Shown piece after piece: positions 56,355-63,917 of a DNA stretch of 64,000 nt. The notes beneath the pieces were generated by a model that ran no database searches, had not been told where the DNA came from, and saw only the letters and a program-made list of their open reading frames with translations. Made by a program: the position numbers and the translations under genes. This DNA comes from an uncultured Flavobacteriaceae bacterium (lineage in GTDB: Bacteria; Bacteroidota; Bacteroidia; Flavobacteriales; Flavobacteriaceae). The stretch spans positions 868,001 to 932,000 of the forward strand of contig CANLWG010000001.1 of the NCBI GenBank assembly GCA_947494715.1. Reading direction: 5' to 3'. How positions within the stretch are numbered: the first letter of the stretch is position 1; each line of letters begins with the position of its first letter.

Positions 56355-56498
56355 ATGGAAAAAATCTACTCTAAACACGAAAAAGACTATCGCATTGTTA
56401 AGGCTTGTGCGGAAACAGTAAAGTTTTTACTTGATTATTCCAAAGCCCTACATGTAGTAAAACACAAAGAACTAACGTTCGAAAACATTCTAAACTAG
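56355..56498 (+). CDS. 47-residue protein following sigma factor copy 2
   Basis: A 47-residue ORF (ATG at 56355, TAG at 56496-56498) that starts MEKIYSKHEKDYRIVKACAE and ends with FENILN. It is the paralog of the one at 55197, with equal length, no gaps, and the same spacing after the sigma stop (65 bases against 72). The helix ETVKFLLDYSKALHVV is amphipathic. It has one Cys (ACAE) at a position where the first copy has Lys; the first copy has a Cys elsewhere. No membrane segment or known motif. Function unknown. Confidence 0.7.
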   Translation: MEKIYSKHEKDYRIVKACAETVKFLLDYSKALHVVKHKELTFENILN

Positions 56499-56505
56499 AT
56501 AAAGG

Positions 56506-56526
56506 CCCGCTACTTGCGGGTCTTTT
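56506..56526 (+). terminator. Rho-independent terminator of sigma module 2, overlapping the nth 3' end
   Basis: CCCGC / GCGGG with a 5-base loop and a T-rich tail (TCTTTTT) on the plus strand. The nth stop codon on the minus strand lies within the hairpin. Confidence 0.75.
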
Positions 56527-57175
56527 TAGTTTTATAGTATTCCTCCAAAACCTTTTTTCTTCCAATTGTTCTGGTAATAATGTCCTTCTCCAAGTCCCAA
56601 CCTCGCGCCGGAGAATAGTCTCGACCGTACCAAATGATCTGCAAGTGCAAATTGTTCCACAATTCTTTGGGAAACAACCTTTTAGCATCCTTTTCTGTTT
56701 GGACCACGTTTTTTCCATTGGAAAATCCCCATCGGTACATGAGTCTATGAATGTGGGTATCAACTGGAAAAGCAGGTATTCCAAAAGCTTGGGATACTAC
56801 TACGCTTGCCGTTTTATGTCCTACCGAAGGAAGCTCTTCCAAAAGGTCGATGTCTTGTGGAACCTGTCCTTGATATTTATCGATTAAAATTTGGGAAAGT
56901 CCATATATTCCCTTGGATTTCATGGGTGAAAGCCCTACAGGTTTTATAATTTCACGGATTTCATCTACGGTCAATTTTATCATGTTGTAAGGATTATCGG
57001 CCCTTTCGAACAACAAAGGTGTAATTTGGTTTACCCGCACATCCGTACTTTGTGCCGACAACAAAACTGCTATTAATAAGGTATAGGGGTCTTTATGTTC
57101 CAGAGGAACCGGTATTGTGGGATATAGTTCCTTAAGTGTGGCAATAGCAAAATTTACTTTTTCCGTTTTCGTCAT
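56510..57175 (-). CDS. nth: Endonuclease III-like DNA glycosylase, lacking the iron-sulfur cluster
   Basis: A 221-residue base-excision repair enzyme (DNA glycosylase/AP lyase) for oxidised pyrimidines. The helix-hairpin-helix is LPSVGHKTASVVV with the catalytic Lys K121, and the catalytic Asp is D139 in FPVDTHIHR. The C-terminus should carry four Cys for a [4Fe-4S] cluster; here it reads WYGRDYSPARGWDLEKDI with none, and the whole protein has no cysteine. Homologs without the cluster exist, but loss of every Cys is worth noting. The gene is divergent from bcp with an inverted repeat between them. Confidence 0.9.
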   Translation of the reverse strand: MTKTEKVNFAIATLKELYPTIPVPLEHKDPYTLLIAVLLSAQSTDVRVNQITPLLFERADNPYNMIKLTVDEIREIIKPVGLSPMKSKGIYGLSQILIDKYQGQVPQDIDLLEELPSVGHKTASVVVSQAFGIPAFPVDTHIHRLMYRWGFSNGKNVVQTEKDAKRLFPKELWNNLHLQIIWYGRDYSPARGWDLEKDIITRTIGRKKVLEEYYKTKKTRK

Positions 57176-57190
57176 TTTTTGTTTAACTTT

Positions 57191-57208
57191 GTTTAAAAAT
57201 ATTTAAAC
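57191..57208. promoter_or_regulatory. Inverted repeat between nth and bcp
   Basis: GTTTAAA, four bases, TTTAAAC: a perfect 7-bp inverted repeat centred in the 53-base region between two divergent genes. TAACTTTG (57184-57191) overlaps its edge. It could be an operator, but such AT-rich palindromes also arise by chance. Confidence 0.35.
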
Positions 57209-57228
57209 GCAAATACACTATTTATTAG

Positions 57229-57684
57229 ATGAACACATTACAAATAGGGGATAAAGTTCCTTCATTCACCGCTAAAGATCAAGATGGCAATACTATTAAT
57301 TTATCCGATTACAAAGGAAAAAAATTGATTGTTTTTTTCTATCCCAGGGCCAATACTCCCGGTTGTACCGCCGAGGCCTGTAATTTAAGGGATAACTATG
57401 CCGAGCTGCAAGCCCAAGGATACGAACTATTGGGTGTAAGTGAGGATTCACAAAGGAAACAATCCAATTTTAAGAAAAAGTTTGATTTCCCTTTTCCCCT
57501 GCTGGCGGATGAGGACCACACTGTTATCAATACTTTTGGGGTTTGGGGACCTAAAAAGTTCATGGGTCGCGAATTTGATGGTATACATCGGAAAACCTTC
57601 GTAATCAATGAAGAAGGTAGTATTTCCAGGGTCATAGACAAGGTAAAAACAAAAGATCACGCGGCCCAGTTGCTAGACGGTTGA
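57229..57684 (+). CDS. bcp: Thioredoxin-dependent thiol peroxidase (Bcp/PrxQ type)
   Basis: A 151-residue peroxiredoxin of the Bcp/PrxQ class, which reduces hydrogen peroxide and organic hydroperoxides with electrons from thioredoxin. The peroxidatic Cys is C46 in NTPGCTAEACNLRD and the resolving Cys C51 follows five residues later in the same helix, as in atypical PrxQ. The thioredoxin-fold start (IGDKVPSFTAKDQDG) and the conserved FYPRANTPGC match. It is monocistronic with a terminator and divergent from nth, consistent with an oxidative-stress pairing. Confidence 0.95.
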   Translation: MNTLQIGDKVPSFTAKDQDGNTINLSDYKGKKLIVFFYPRANTPGCTAEACNLRDNYAELQAQGYELLGVSEDSQRKQSNFKKKFDFPFPLLADEDHTVINTFGVWGPKKFMGREFDGIHRKTFVINEEGSISRVIDKVKTKDHAAQLLDG

Positions 57685-57700
57685 TCTTCATAAATATTTA

Positions 57701-57726
57701 AAGCCCTTGATAAAGGGCTTTTTTTT
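57701..57726 (+). terminator. Rho-independent terminator of bcp
   Basis: AAGCCCTT, a 4-base loop (GATA), AAGGGCTT, then six T. Confidence 0.92.
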
Positions 57727-57842
57727 GCTCCCATAAAGTATAAGCACCAAAAATATTAACTTAAAAAACATACTATTTAGTTTTCTAGCTTAGGTTTTTC
57801 CGTTACTTTTCGGTATATATTTTTTTATCCCCGGAGATTGAT

Positions 57843-59666
57843 ATGTCAATGATGAGCAAGGAAAGAATAATGGAAATGATTGCACTTTTGGAGCGAATCA
57901 TTGAGGCTACTGAGCGTCTGGAAAAGAAGTATGCCGATCAGCTCTCCAAGGTACATCCCAAATTTGAAAAGAGCGCCATTAACCTTTTACATTACAGGGC
58001 ATTTCGTAGGTTTGATATTAGAGATTTGCAAAACGGACTGTCTCAATTGGGTCTATCCAGACTTGGTAAATCAGAGGCTCACTTGCTTGCAAGTCTAAAC
58101 ATTACCAAAAGTGTTCTGAAAAGCTTTTTGGAACCGAGAAAGATTACCTTACGCGATACTTATCTTAGTATCGAACAAGGCAACCAGTTATTACCTCAAA
58201 ATACAGATGCCCTTTTGGGAACCAGGTCAAAAAAAAGACCAGTACGCATTATGGTGACCCAACCCACGGAAACTGCCCAAAATACGGATTTGGTCGATGA
58301 GATGGTAAAATCGGGAATGGATATAGCACGGATAAACTGTGCCCATGATACACCTGAGGTTTGGGAAAAGATTATCGGTAATATAAGAAATGCAAATAGG
58401 GACTCCTCAAGAACTAGTAAAGTCTGTATGGATTTGGGAGGTCCCAAAATTAGGACTGGTACCATATACAATGGATCCAATGTAGTGAAGTACAAACCTT
58501 CAAAAGACAACAATGGCAAGGTGTTAAATCCTTTGCGGATTTCACTGGCAACAGATTTTTCGAAAGTTCCCAAGAGTATACAAAACTGTCTGCAATTACC
58601 TCCAGATTGGATAGAGCATCTTGAAATTGGAGACACCATCAAGTTCTTTGATGCTAGGGGAAAGCATCGAAAGTTCATAGTATGTGCCCTATTTGAGAAT
58701 AGGGTAGAGGTATATGCCCATAAGACTTGTTATCTGAAAAGAGGTATGGAGCTTTCCGTCTATAGAAAAGCCAGGATGAACAGTGCTACAATACAGGAAG
58801 TTCGTTCTTCTTCGGACAGATTCCTGGCACTTAAAACCGGCGATACCATTATACTGGAGAAGAAGGGAGCCTATTCAAATAATGGGGAGCAAAAAACGGG
58901 AATTGTCAAAAATGCAAGGATTTTGTGTACTTCAGAAGCGGTTTTTGATTATGTAAGGATAGGCGAGCGGATTCTGTTCGATGATGGTAAAATAACGGGA
59001 AAAATAATAGGTATTTCTCCGTCAACAATGGATATTAAGATTACCTATGCCAAGGCAACAGGAAGTATTTTACGTGAGGATAAAGGCATAAACTTTCCCG
59101 ATACCGATCTTAAGATCAGCGGGCTTACTGAAGTCGATAAAGCTAATCTGCCGTTTGTCGCCAAGCATGCTGATGTGGTTAATCTATCCTTTGTGAACAG
59201 AAAAGATGATGTTCAGGAACTTATTGAGGAACTGAGCAAATTGCCGGAAGGAAACCGATTGGGCATAATTCTTAAAATAGAAACGAAATCAGGTTTTGAC
59301 AATCTTACCGACATACTTTTGACCGCTATGCAGGTCTATCCCATTGGGGTAATGATTGCAAGGGGCGATTTGGCGGTAGAATGTGGTTGGGAAAATATGG
59401 CTATGATCCAGGAAGAAATACTTTCCTTATGTATGGCCTCCCATATCCCGGTAATCTGGGCAACCCAAGTTTTGGAGAATCTTGCAAAAAAAGGCATTCC
59501 CTCCAGGCCTGAAATTACCGATGCAGCGATGTCCCAAAGGGCTGAATGTGTAATGTTGAACAAAGGCCCCCATATCGTCCAAACGATTAAAATGTTAGAT
59601 CATATACTGGCCGGGATGAGTCATTATCAGTACAAGAAATCGCCCATGTTCCCTTTGTGGATATGA
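57843..59666 (+). CDS. Pyruvate-kinase-like protein with extra N-terminal region and no C-terminal domain
   Basis: A 607-residue protein whose residues about 133-590 are pyruvate-kinase-like. The ADP/phosphoenolpyruvate site motifs are MDIARINCAHDT (for RxNxSHG), VCMDLGGPKIRTG (for TKGPEIRTG), LGIILKIETKSGFDNL (catalytic Lys and Glu), GVMIARGDLAVE and ATQVLENLA. The usual N-terminal TxIGPxS is MVTQPTE, and the nucleotide loop is PSRPEITDAAMSQRAECVMLNKG. It adds a 130-residue helical N-terminus (ALLERIIEATERLEKKYADQ, then NLLHYRAFRRFDIRDLQNGL and SRLGKSEAHLLASL). It lacks the C-terminal regulatory domain. This matches a less-studied large form found in some bacteria; whether it is a glycolytic kinase is uncertain. 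Confidence 0.8.
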   Translation: MSMMSKERIMEMIALLERIIEATERLEKKYADQLSKVHPKFEKSAINLLHYRAFRRFDIRDLQNGLSQLGLSRLGKSEAHLLASLNITKSVLKSFLEPRKITLRDTYLSIEQGNQLLPQNTDALLGTRSKKRPVRIMVTQPTETAQNTDLVDEMVKSGMDIARINCAHDTPEVWEKIIGNIRNANRDSSRTSKVCMDLGGPKIRTGTIYNGSNVVKYKPSKDNNGKVLNPLRISLATDFSKVPKSIQNCLQLPPDWIEHLEIGDTIKFFDARGKHRKFIVCALFENRVEVYAHKTCYLKRGMELSVYRKARMNSATIQEVRSSSDRFLALKTGDTIILEKKGAYSNNGEQKTGIVKNARILCTSEAVFDYVRIGERILFDDGKITGKIIGISPSTMDIKITYAKATGSILREDKGINFPDTDLKISGLTEVDKANLPFVAKHADVVNLSFVNRKDDVQELIEELSKLPEGNRLGIILKIETKSGFDNLTDILLTAMQVYPIGVMIARGDLAVECGWENMAMIQEEILSLCMASHIPVIWATQVLENLAKKGIPSRPEITDAAMSQRAECVMLNKGPHIVQTIKMLDHILAGMSHYQYKKSPMFPLWI

Positions 59667-59675
59667 GTCTTGAAG

Positions 59676-59701
59676 AAAAGGAAATCTTTATTCCTTTTTT
59701 A
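59676..59701 (+). terminator. Rho-independent terminator of the pyruvate-kinase-like gene
   Basis: AAAAGGAA, a 7-base loop, TTCCTTTT and more T. It is 10 bases after the stop codon. Confidence 0.85.
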
Positions 59702-59735
59702 TTGAAAAGAGCTTGTAATCTGAAAGCTTTTGGAG

Positions 59736-61199
59736 TTACGTCTTGGCCTCTTCCTTTTGTTTTACCATTTTGCGGGTAAACAAGTTTTTCTCCTTAATGG
59801 TTTCGGCAATTCCTTCGGGTAGCATGTCCTCCCAACCTTCTTCGTTGTTGATTAATTTTTTTAGGACATCCCTGGAGAAAATATGCATAATCTCCGGGTC
59901 ATAGTCAATGATGTCCATAACCTTCCCATTATACTTGAAGAATTTGTACAACTCTTTCATTCGTGGATGTACTTTGATGTTGTTACTGGTCATGATCTGG
60001 CCAGTTTCAGCATTCTTCATGGGATAAAGATAAACCTGAAGCTCTTTAAAAAACAACTTTCCGAAAGCCTCAAGAATACCTCCGCTTAAATGTCTGTAAT
60101 ACTTTTCATCAAAAATATCCACTAAGTTATTTACGCCCATAGTCAAACCAATATGGGCCTTGGTATAGTTATTCAGGTATTCCACCAGACGGTAATACTC
60201 CTGAAATTTGGATATCATTACGGTATGTCCCAAAGAACATAATAATTCGGCCCGATCCATAAAATCCTGTTCATCTATTTCCCCGGAGGCCTTGAGGTTG
60301 GCAAGCGTAATCTCAAAAATGACTATGGCCTTTTCAACATCTACGGCCGGATCCCTAACAAAGATATCATAGGACTTTTCGAACATGTCCATGTTTACCT
60401 TGGTTACCGGCCGAAAGCTCCCCCTCAATGCTAAAATATTCTTTTTGTACAGGATTGTTGCGGGGAGAAGATTGTTACCGTCCGGGCCGAACATAACGGC
60501 ATCGGTCATATCATTGCGTATGAGCTGTAAACTCATCAGTCTGTTATCTACACCCTTGAAATTGGGACCTGAAAAGTTTACCATATCAATTTCAATGGTA
60601 TCCTGGTCTATGTGGTCGTACAGGTATTTTAGAAGTTTTCTTGGCTTATGATACTTATAGAATGCGCCATAAATAAGATTAACGCCTACTATGCCCAAGG
60701 TCTCCTGTTGCAATCGCGCCTCATTTTGTTTAAAGCGCATATGCAGGATTATCTCATCAAATTCCTTTTGATGTGGATCTAATTGAAATCGGATACCTAC
60801 CCAGCCATGGCCCTTGTAGCGTTTGGAAAAATCTATTGTGGCAACAGTATTGGCATATGAGAAAAACAAACGTTCCGGATGTGTGTCCCGGCTAATACGC
60901 TCTTCCATAAGTCGCATTTCATGCGAAAGCATCTTTTTGAGCCTAGGTTGGGTCACATATCTACCATCTTTCTCATCTCCGTAAATAGCATCGCTAAAAT
61001 CCTTGTCATAGGCACTCATGGCCTTGGCAATGGTGCCCGAGGCGCCCCCCGATCTAAAGAAATGTCGTGCGGTCTCTTGGCCGGCACCTATCTCGGCAAA
61101 GGTTCCGTAAATATCTGGATTCAAATTGATTCTAAGGGTCTTGGCCTTTATGGAAGGTATATTTTCAAATGCGGTGTCCCGTTTTAGAACTGATGCCAT
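59736..61199 (-). CDS. Conserved protein of about 487 residues, function unknown
   Basis: A 487-residue soluble protein, with no signal peptide or membrane segment. Conserved-looking blocks are LRINLNPDIYGTFAEIGAGQ, RHFFRSGGASGTIAKAMSAY, YANTVATIDFSKRYKGHGWV, VGVNLIYGAFYKYHKPRKLL and VNFSGPNFKGVDNRLMSLQL. I recall homologs in Bacteroidota and some other bacteria that are variously labelled TonB-dependent receptor or nicotinate-nucleotide adenylyltransferase. I see neither a beta-barrel nor an adenylyltransferase HxGH motif, so those labels look wrong. It is divergent from the MBL hydrolase gene, 88 bases apart. Confidence 0.6.
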   Translation of the reverse strand: MASVLKRDTAFENIPSIKAKTLRINLNPDIYGTFAEIGAGQETARHFFRSGGASGTIAKAMSAYDKDFSDAIYGDEKDGRYVTQPRLKKMLSHEMRLMEERISRDTHPERLFFSYANTVATIDFSKRYKGHGWVGIRFQLDPHQKEFDEIILHMRFKQNEARLQQETLGIVGVNLIYGAFYKYHKPRKLLKYLYDHIDQDTIEIDMVNFSGPNFKGVDNRLMSLQLIRNDMTDAVMFGPDGNNLLPATILYKKNILALRGSFRPVTKVNMDMFEKSYDIFVRDPAVDVEKAIVIFEITLANLKASGEIDEQDFMDRAELLCSLGHTVMISKFQEYYRLVEYLNNYTKAHIGLTMGVNNLVDIFDEKYYRHLSGGILEAFGKLFFKELQVYLYPMKNAETGQIMTSNNIKVHPRMKELYKFFKYNGKVMDIIDYDPEIMHIFSRDVLKKLINNEEGWEDMLPEGIAETIKEKNLFTRKMVKQKEEAKT

Positions 61200-61287
61200 T
61201 TCAAGGATTTTGCTTAAAACAAAGTTAAAAAGAATGGGTCATCTAATAAATAAATAAGTTATAAATTTGAAATAAATAGACCAAGGG

Positions 61288-62052
61288 TTGAGAATTACGT
61301 TTTTAGGCACGGGAACATCACAGGGAATCCCGGTAATCGGGAGCAACCATCCCGTCTGTCTCAGCGAGGACCACAAAGACAAAAGATTACGTGTTTCTGT
61401 ACTTTTATCGTGGGATGATTACAGTTTTGTCATAGACTGTGGCCCCGATTTTAGACAACAGATGCTTACCCATGAAGTTTCCAAACTTGATGGTATTCTT
61501 TTTACACATGAACACGCAGACCACACAGCTGGAATAGACGATATACGGCCTTTCTTTTTTAGACAGGGAGATATTCCCATTTATGCCCATGAACGCGTAA
61601 TTTCCTCCCTAAGGCAACGATTTGATTATATTTTCGCTGATGTGAACAGGTATCCCGGCGCTCCGGCGGTTGAAGTAAACCTTGTAGAAAAGGATAGACC
61701 CTTTAAAATTGGGGATACCATGGCCATACCCATTGAGGCCCAACACAACCGATTGCCCGTCTTGGGGTATCGGATAAATGATTTTACCTATCTAACGGAT
61801 GTAAAGACTGTTGCGGAGGAGGAATTGGAAAAAATAAAAGGTTCCCAGGTTTTAGTGGTGAATGCCCTTAGGGAAGAGCCCCACCATTCCCATTTTAACT
61901 TACGGGAAGCTGTCGCGTTTTCGGAAAAGGTAGGTGCTCCAAAGACCTATTTCACCCATATAAGCCATTTGTTGGGCTTTCATGAAGATGTAGAAAAAAA
62001 ATTACCAAAAGGTGTACTTTTGGCCTATGACAATTTGGTCATAAACCTTTAA
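61288..62052 (+). CDS. MBL-fold metallohydrolase (PhnP-like)
   Basis: A 254-residue metallo-beta-lactamase-fold hydrolase with the N-terminus LRITFLGTGTSQGIPVIG and metal motif FTHEHADHTAGIDDIRPF (HxHxDH). Further metal ligands are in EAQHNRLPVLGY, YLTDVKTV and FTHISHLLG. It resembles the PhnP / lipoyltransferase-adjacent phosphodiesterase group and RNase Z-like enzymes. Translation begins at TTG (61288), since the family's conserved start begins here and the next ATG is far inside. The following gene starts 8 bases after its stop, so they are probably one transcript. Confidence 0.85.
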   Translation: MRITFLGTGTSQGIPVIGSNHPVCLSEDHKDKRLRVSVLLSWDDYSFVIDCGPDFRQQMLTHEVSKLDGILFTHEHADHTAGIDDIRPFFFRQGDIPIYAHERVISSLRQRFDYIFADVNRYPGAPAVEVNLVEKDRPFKIGDTMAIPIEAQHNRLPVLGYRINDFTYLTDVKTVAEEELEKIKGSQVLVVNALREEPHHSHFNLREAVAFSEKVGAPKTYFTHISHLLGFHEDVEKKLPKGVLLAYDNLVINL

Positions 62053-62060
62053 CCCTGAAG

Positions 62061-62555
62061 ATGAAAAATAAAATCTTTCTTTACTTATTTGTTTTTATGG
62101 CCTTAATCGGCCTGTATCTTTTTGTAAGCAGTGGAAATATGCAAAAATCCAAAGATACACAAATCGAAAAGTTAGAGGCAGAGACCGCTCGGCTCCAAGA
62201 TTCCGTTCAGAAATTGAATATTAAAATTTTTGATGTACAACATTTCTCCTTGGAGAACAATGATTATGCCTTAGAGTACTATGACCATTTAAATCTTGTG
62301 AATCCAGAACGCTATATTGCCGATAAGTTACTGGAGACCAATGAAAGAAAAGGCGATAATCCGCTAATACCTTATGAAGGTATGGAGGGCGATTTCAAAA
62401 TCAACAAAATCAATGTTTTGAACCACCGTTGGATTTTGGCCGAGTTTACAGATGGAAAACATTGGGGCGAGATAATCCTGGAATATGAACTAAAGGATGA
62501 TATGGGCATAGACTTTACTTTGTCCAATCACTTATTATATTCCAGCACTTTTTAG
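62061..62555 (+). CDS. Membrane-anchored small protein, unknown function
   Basis: A 164-residue protein with one N-terminal hydrophobic segment (about residues 3-23; FLYLFVFMALIGLYLFVSSG), a short coiled coil (IEKLEAETARLQDSVQKLNI) and a compact C-terminal domain (YYDHLNLVNPERYIADKLLE, HWGEIILEYELKDD). It likely faces the periplasm. It follows the MBL hydrolase closely. Its last four bases overlap the stop of the convergent esterase. I do not recognise the family. Confidence 0.7.
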   Translation: MKNKIFLYLFVFMALIGLYLFVSSGNMQKSKDTQIEKLEAETARLQDSVQKLNIKIFDVQHFSLENNDYALEYYDHLNLVNPERYIADKLLETNERKGDNPLIPYEGMEGDFKINKINVLNHRWILAEFTDGKHWGEIILEYELKDDMGIDFTLSNHLLYSSTF

Positions 62556-63211
62556 ATTCTGTCATCCAACCATTTCCTGAACGAATGAAAATTCTGGGGA
62601 GACACCCCATGTCCCACGGGAAATTCCTCGTAAACATGTTCTATCCCAAGGTCCTTTAAGAAGTCGGGCACTTTTTGTGCCCATTCCGGTGGAATTACCT
62701 GATCTACCTGCCCATGGGACGCGTAGATCTTTAGGTGCTCAAATTTCTTCTTTTCATAGGCTTGCGCCAAAATTTTTTGGTTGATATATCCGCTAAGGGC
62801 AACTACATTTTTTATCCGCTCCGGATAGGATAGGGCAACCGCATAACTAAGGATAGTCCCCTGGCTAAAACCCAATAAACTTATATTGTCCGTATCCAGA
62901 TGGTATGCTTTACAGGCTTCGTCAATGAAATGCAGGATTTTTTCCCGAGAAGACTTCGCTTGGTCATCATCGCTCCATTTGCCCTGTTCTGCATCAAAAT
63001 TAATGGCGTACCAGGCAAAACCAAAAGGTTGTAGGGCATAGGGAGCTCTAACTGAGATAACACATAACTCCTTGGGAAGTTCCGGTGCAAACGAAAACAG
63101 ATCCTCCTCATTGCTTCCATAGCCGTGGAACATAAAAAGCGCGGGTGGTTTACCTTCTGTAAGGGATGAAGGTCTTATAAGATGTTCCAATGATAAGGGG
63201 GCCGTTGTCAT
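62552..63211 (-). CDS. Alpha/beta hydrolase (carboxylesterase/phospholipase family)
   Basis: A 219-residue cytoplasmic esterase of the small carboxylesterase/phospholipase family. The nucleophile elbow is LLGFSQGTILSYAVAL, the acid is the Asp in HGQVDQVIPPEW and the catalytic His is in FPVGHGVSPQNF. The oxyanion segment LFMFHGYGSNEEDLFSF is near the N-terminus. It is the second hydrolase of this type in the window but shares only the general fold with the one at 3416. The DUF4870 gene starts upstream and ends directly at its ATG (no gap), so they are probably co-transcribed. Confidence 0.88.
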   Translation of the reverse strand: MTTAPLSLEHLIRPSSLTEGKPPALFMFHGYGSNEEDLFSFAPELPKELCVISVRAPYALQPFGFAWYAINFDAEQGKWSDDDQAKSSREKILHFIDEACKAYHLDTDNISLLGFSQGTILSYAVALSYPERIKNVVALSGYINQKILAQAYEKKKFEHLKIYASHGQVDQVIPPEWAQKVPDFLKDLGIEHVYEEFPVGHGVSPQNFHSFRKWLDDRI

Positions 63212-63535
63212 CTAAGGGATAAAAGTAAACCATTTTTGAAAATAAGGGCCAAGAATCGGTATCGTTTTTTCCTCTCCTTTTAATGCACCCAAAAATCCGT
63301 AAAACCAGAGTACAAGATAAAAGATGTAGAGTCCGTACCAGGCATAAGGATTGAACCAAACACTTAGGAAAAGGGCAAATCCTAAAAAGAACAAATGGAG
63401 CCCAAAGGCCTGTCTTGTATGGAACCTGGCGAAGCTATTTTTAGGTTCTGCGTTCATGGTTATGGCGATCAAAGCGCCCACCATGGTCAAATAGGCTACG
63501 ATAGCCGTGGTCTTTCCCTCATTTGTTTCTTTCAT
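63212..63535 (-). CDS. DUF4870 family membrane protein (copy 1)
   Basis: A 107-residue protein with three hydrophobic helices. The signature is FARFHTRQAFGLHLFFLGFA (here in the form NSFARFHxRQAxGL) with YLTMVGALIAITMN before it and a final helix WYGLYIFYLVLWFYGFLGAL. This is the DUF4870 (Tic20-like) family of small membrane proteins. Its stop codon abuts the esterase start. Confidence 0.87.
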   Translation of the reverse strand: MKETNEGKTTAIVAYLTMVGALIAITMNAEPKNSFARFHTRQAFGLHLFFLGFALFLSVWFNPYAWYGLYIFYLVLWFYGFLGALKGEEKTIPILGPYFQKWFTFIP

Positions 63536-63554
63536 TTTACAATGAAATTATGAA

Positions 63555-63581
63555 TAAAAAATAAGACCCAATGGGCCTTAT
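63555..63581 (-). terminator. Rho-independent terminator of DUF4870 copy 2
   Basis: Minus-strand reading: ATAAGGCCC, ATT loop, GGGTCTTAT (one G-T pair), then T. It lies between the two DUF4870 genes. Confidence 0.75.
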
Positions 63582-63605
63582 AAACATAAAAAGTCGGAAA
63601 TTGGA

Positions 63606-63917
63606 TTATCCTATTTTACCAATTATGGGCACGGGCTCTTCCTTTAAATTAATGGCGTTGATAAGCCCAAGTATCCATAAGACCAAAACCCCCAACCCGA
63701 TTATGGTGGAAACAATGGACAGGGAAGAAGGTAGCATAGCGCCTAGAACAGAGTTGGCAATTCCCAAAATCGCAATTCTAAATGATTGCCCAATGTGGAA
63801 TTTCGCAAAGGAATTATTCTTGGAATTGTTCATAATAAAGGCGATAATCAATCCGATAATGGTGATGTAGGCAATTATGGCTATTGTCCTTCCATCTTCT
63901 TTTGTTTGCTGATTCAT
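63606..63917 (-). CDS. DUF4870 family membrane protein (copy 2)
   Basis: A 103-residue membrane protein with three helices, paralogous to the gene at 63212 (IAIIAYITIIGLIIAFIMNN for the first helix; NSFAKFHIGQSFRIAILGIA for the signature; VLVLWILGLINAINLKEEPV for the last). The two share the layout and the motif NSFAxFH but differ elsewhere. The function of the family is not known. Confidence 0.87.
   Translation of the reverse strand: MNQQTKEDGRTIAIIAYITIIGLIIAFIMNNSKNNSFAKFHIGQSFRIAILGIANSVLGAMLPSSLSIVSTIIGLGVLVLWILGLINAINLKEEPVPIIGKIG

Noticed and set aside
59736-61199. TonB-dependent receptor or nicotinate-nucleotide adenylyltransferase label
   Set aside because: No signal peptide, plug, barrel or nucleotidyltransferase HxGH motif can be seen.
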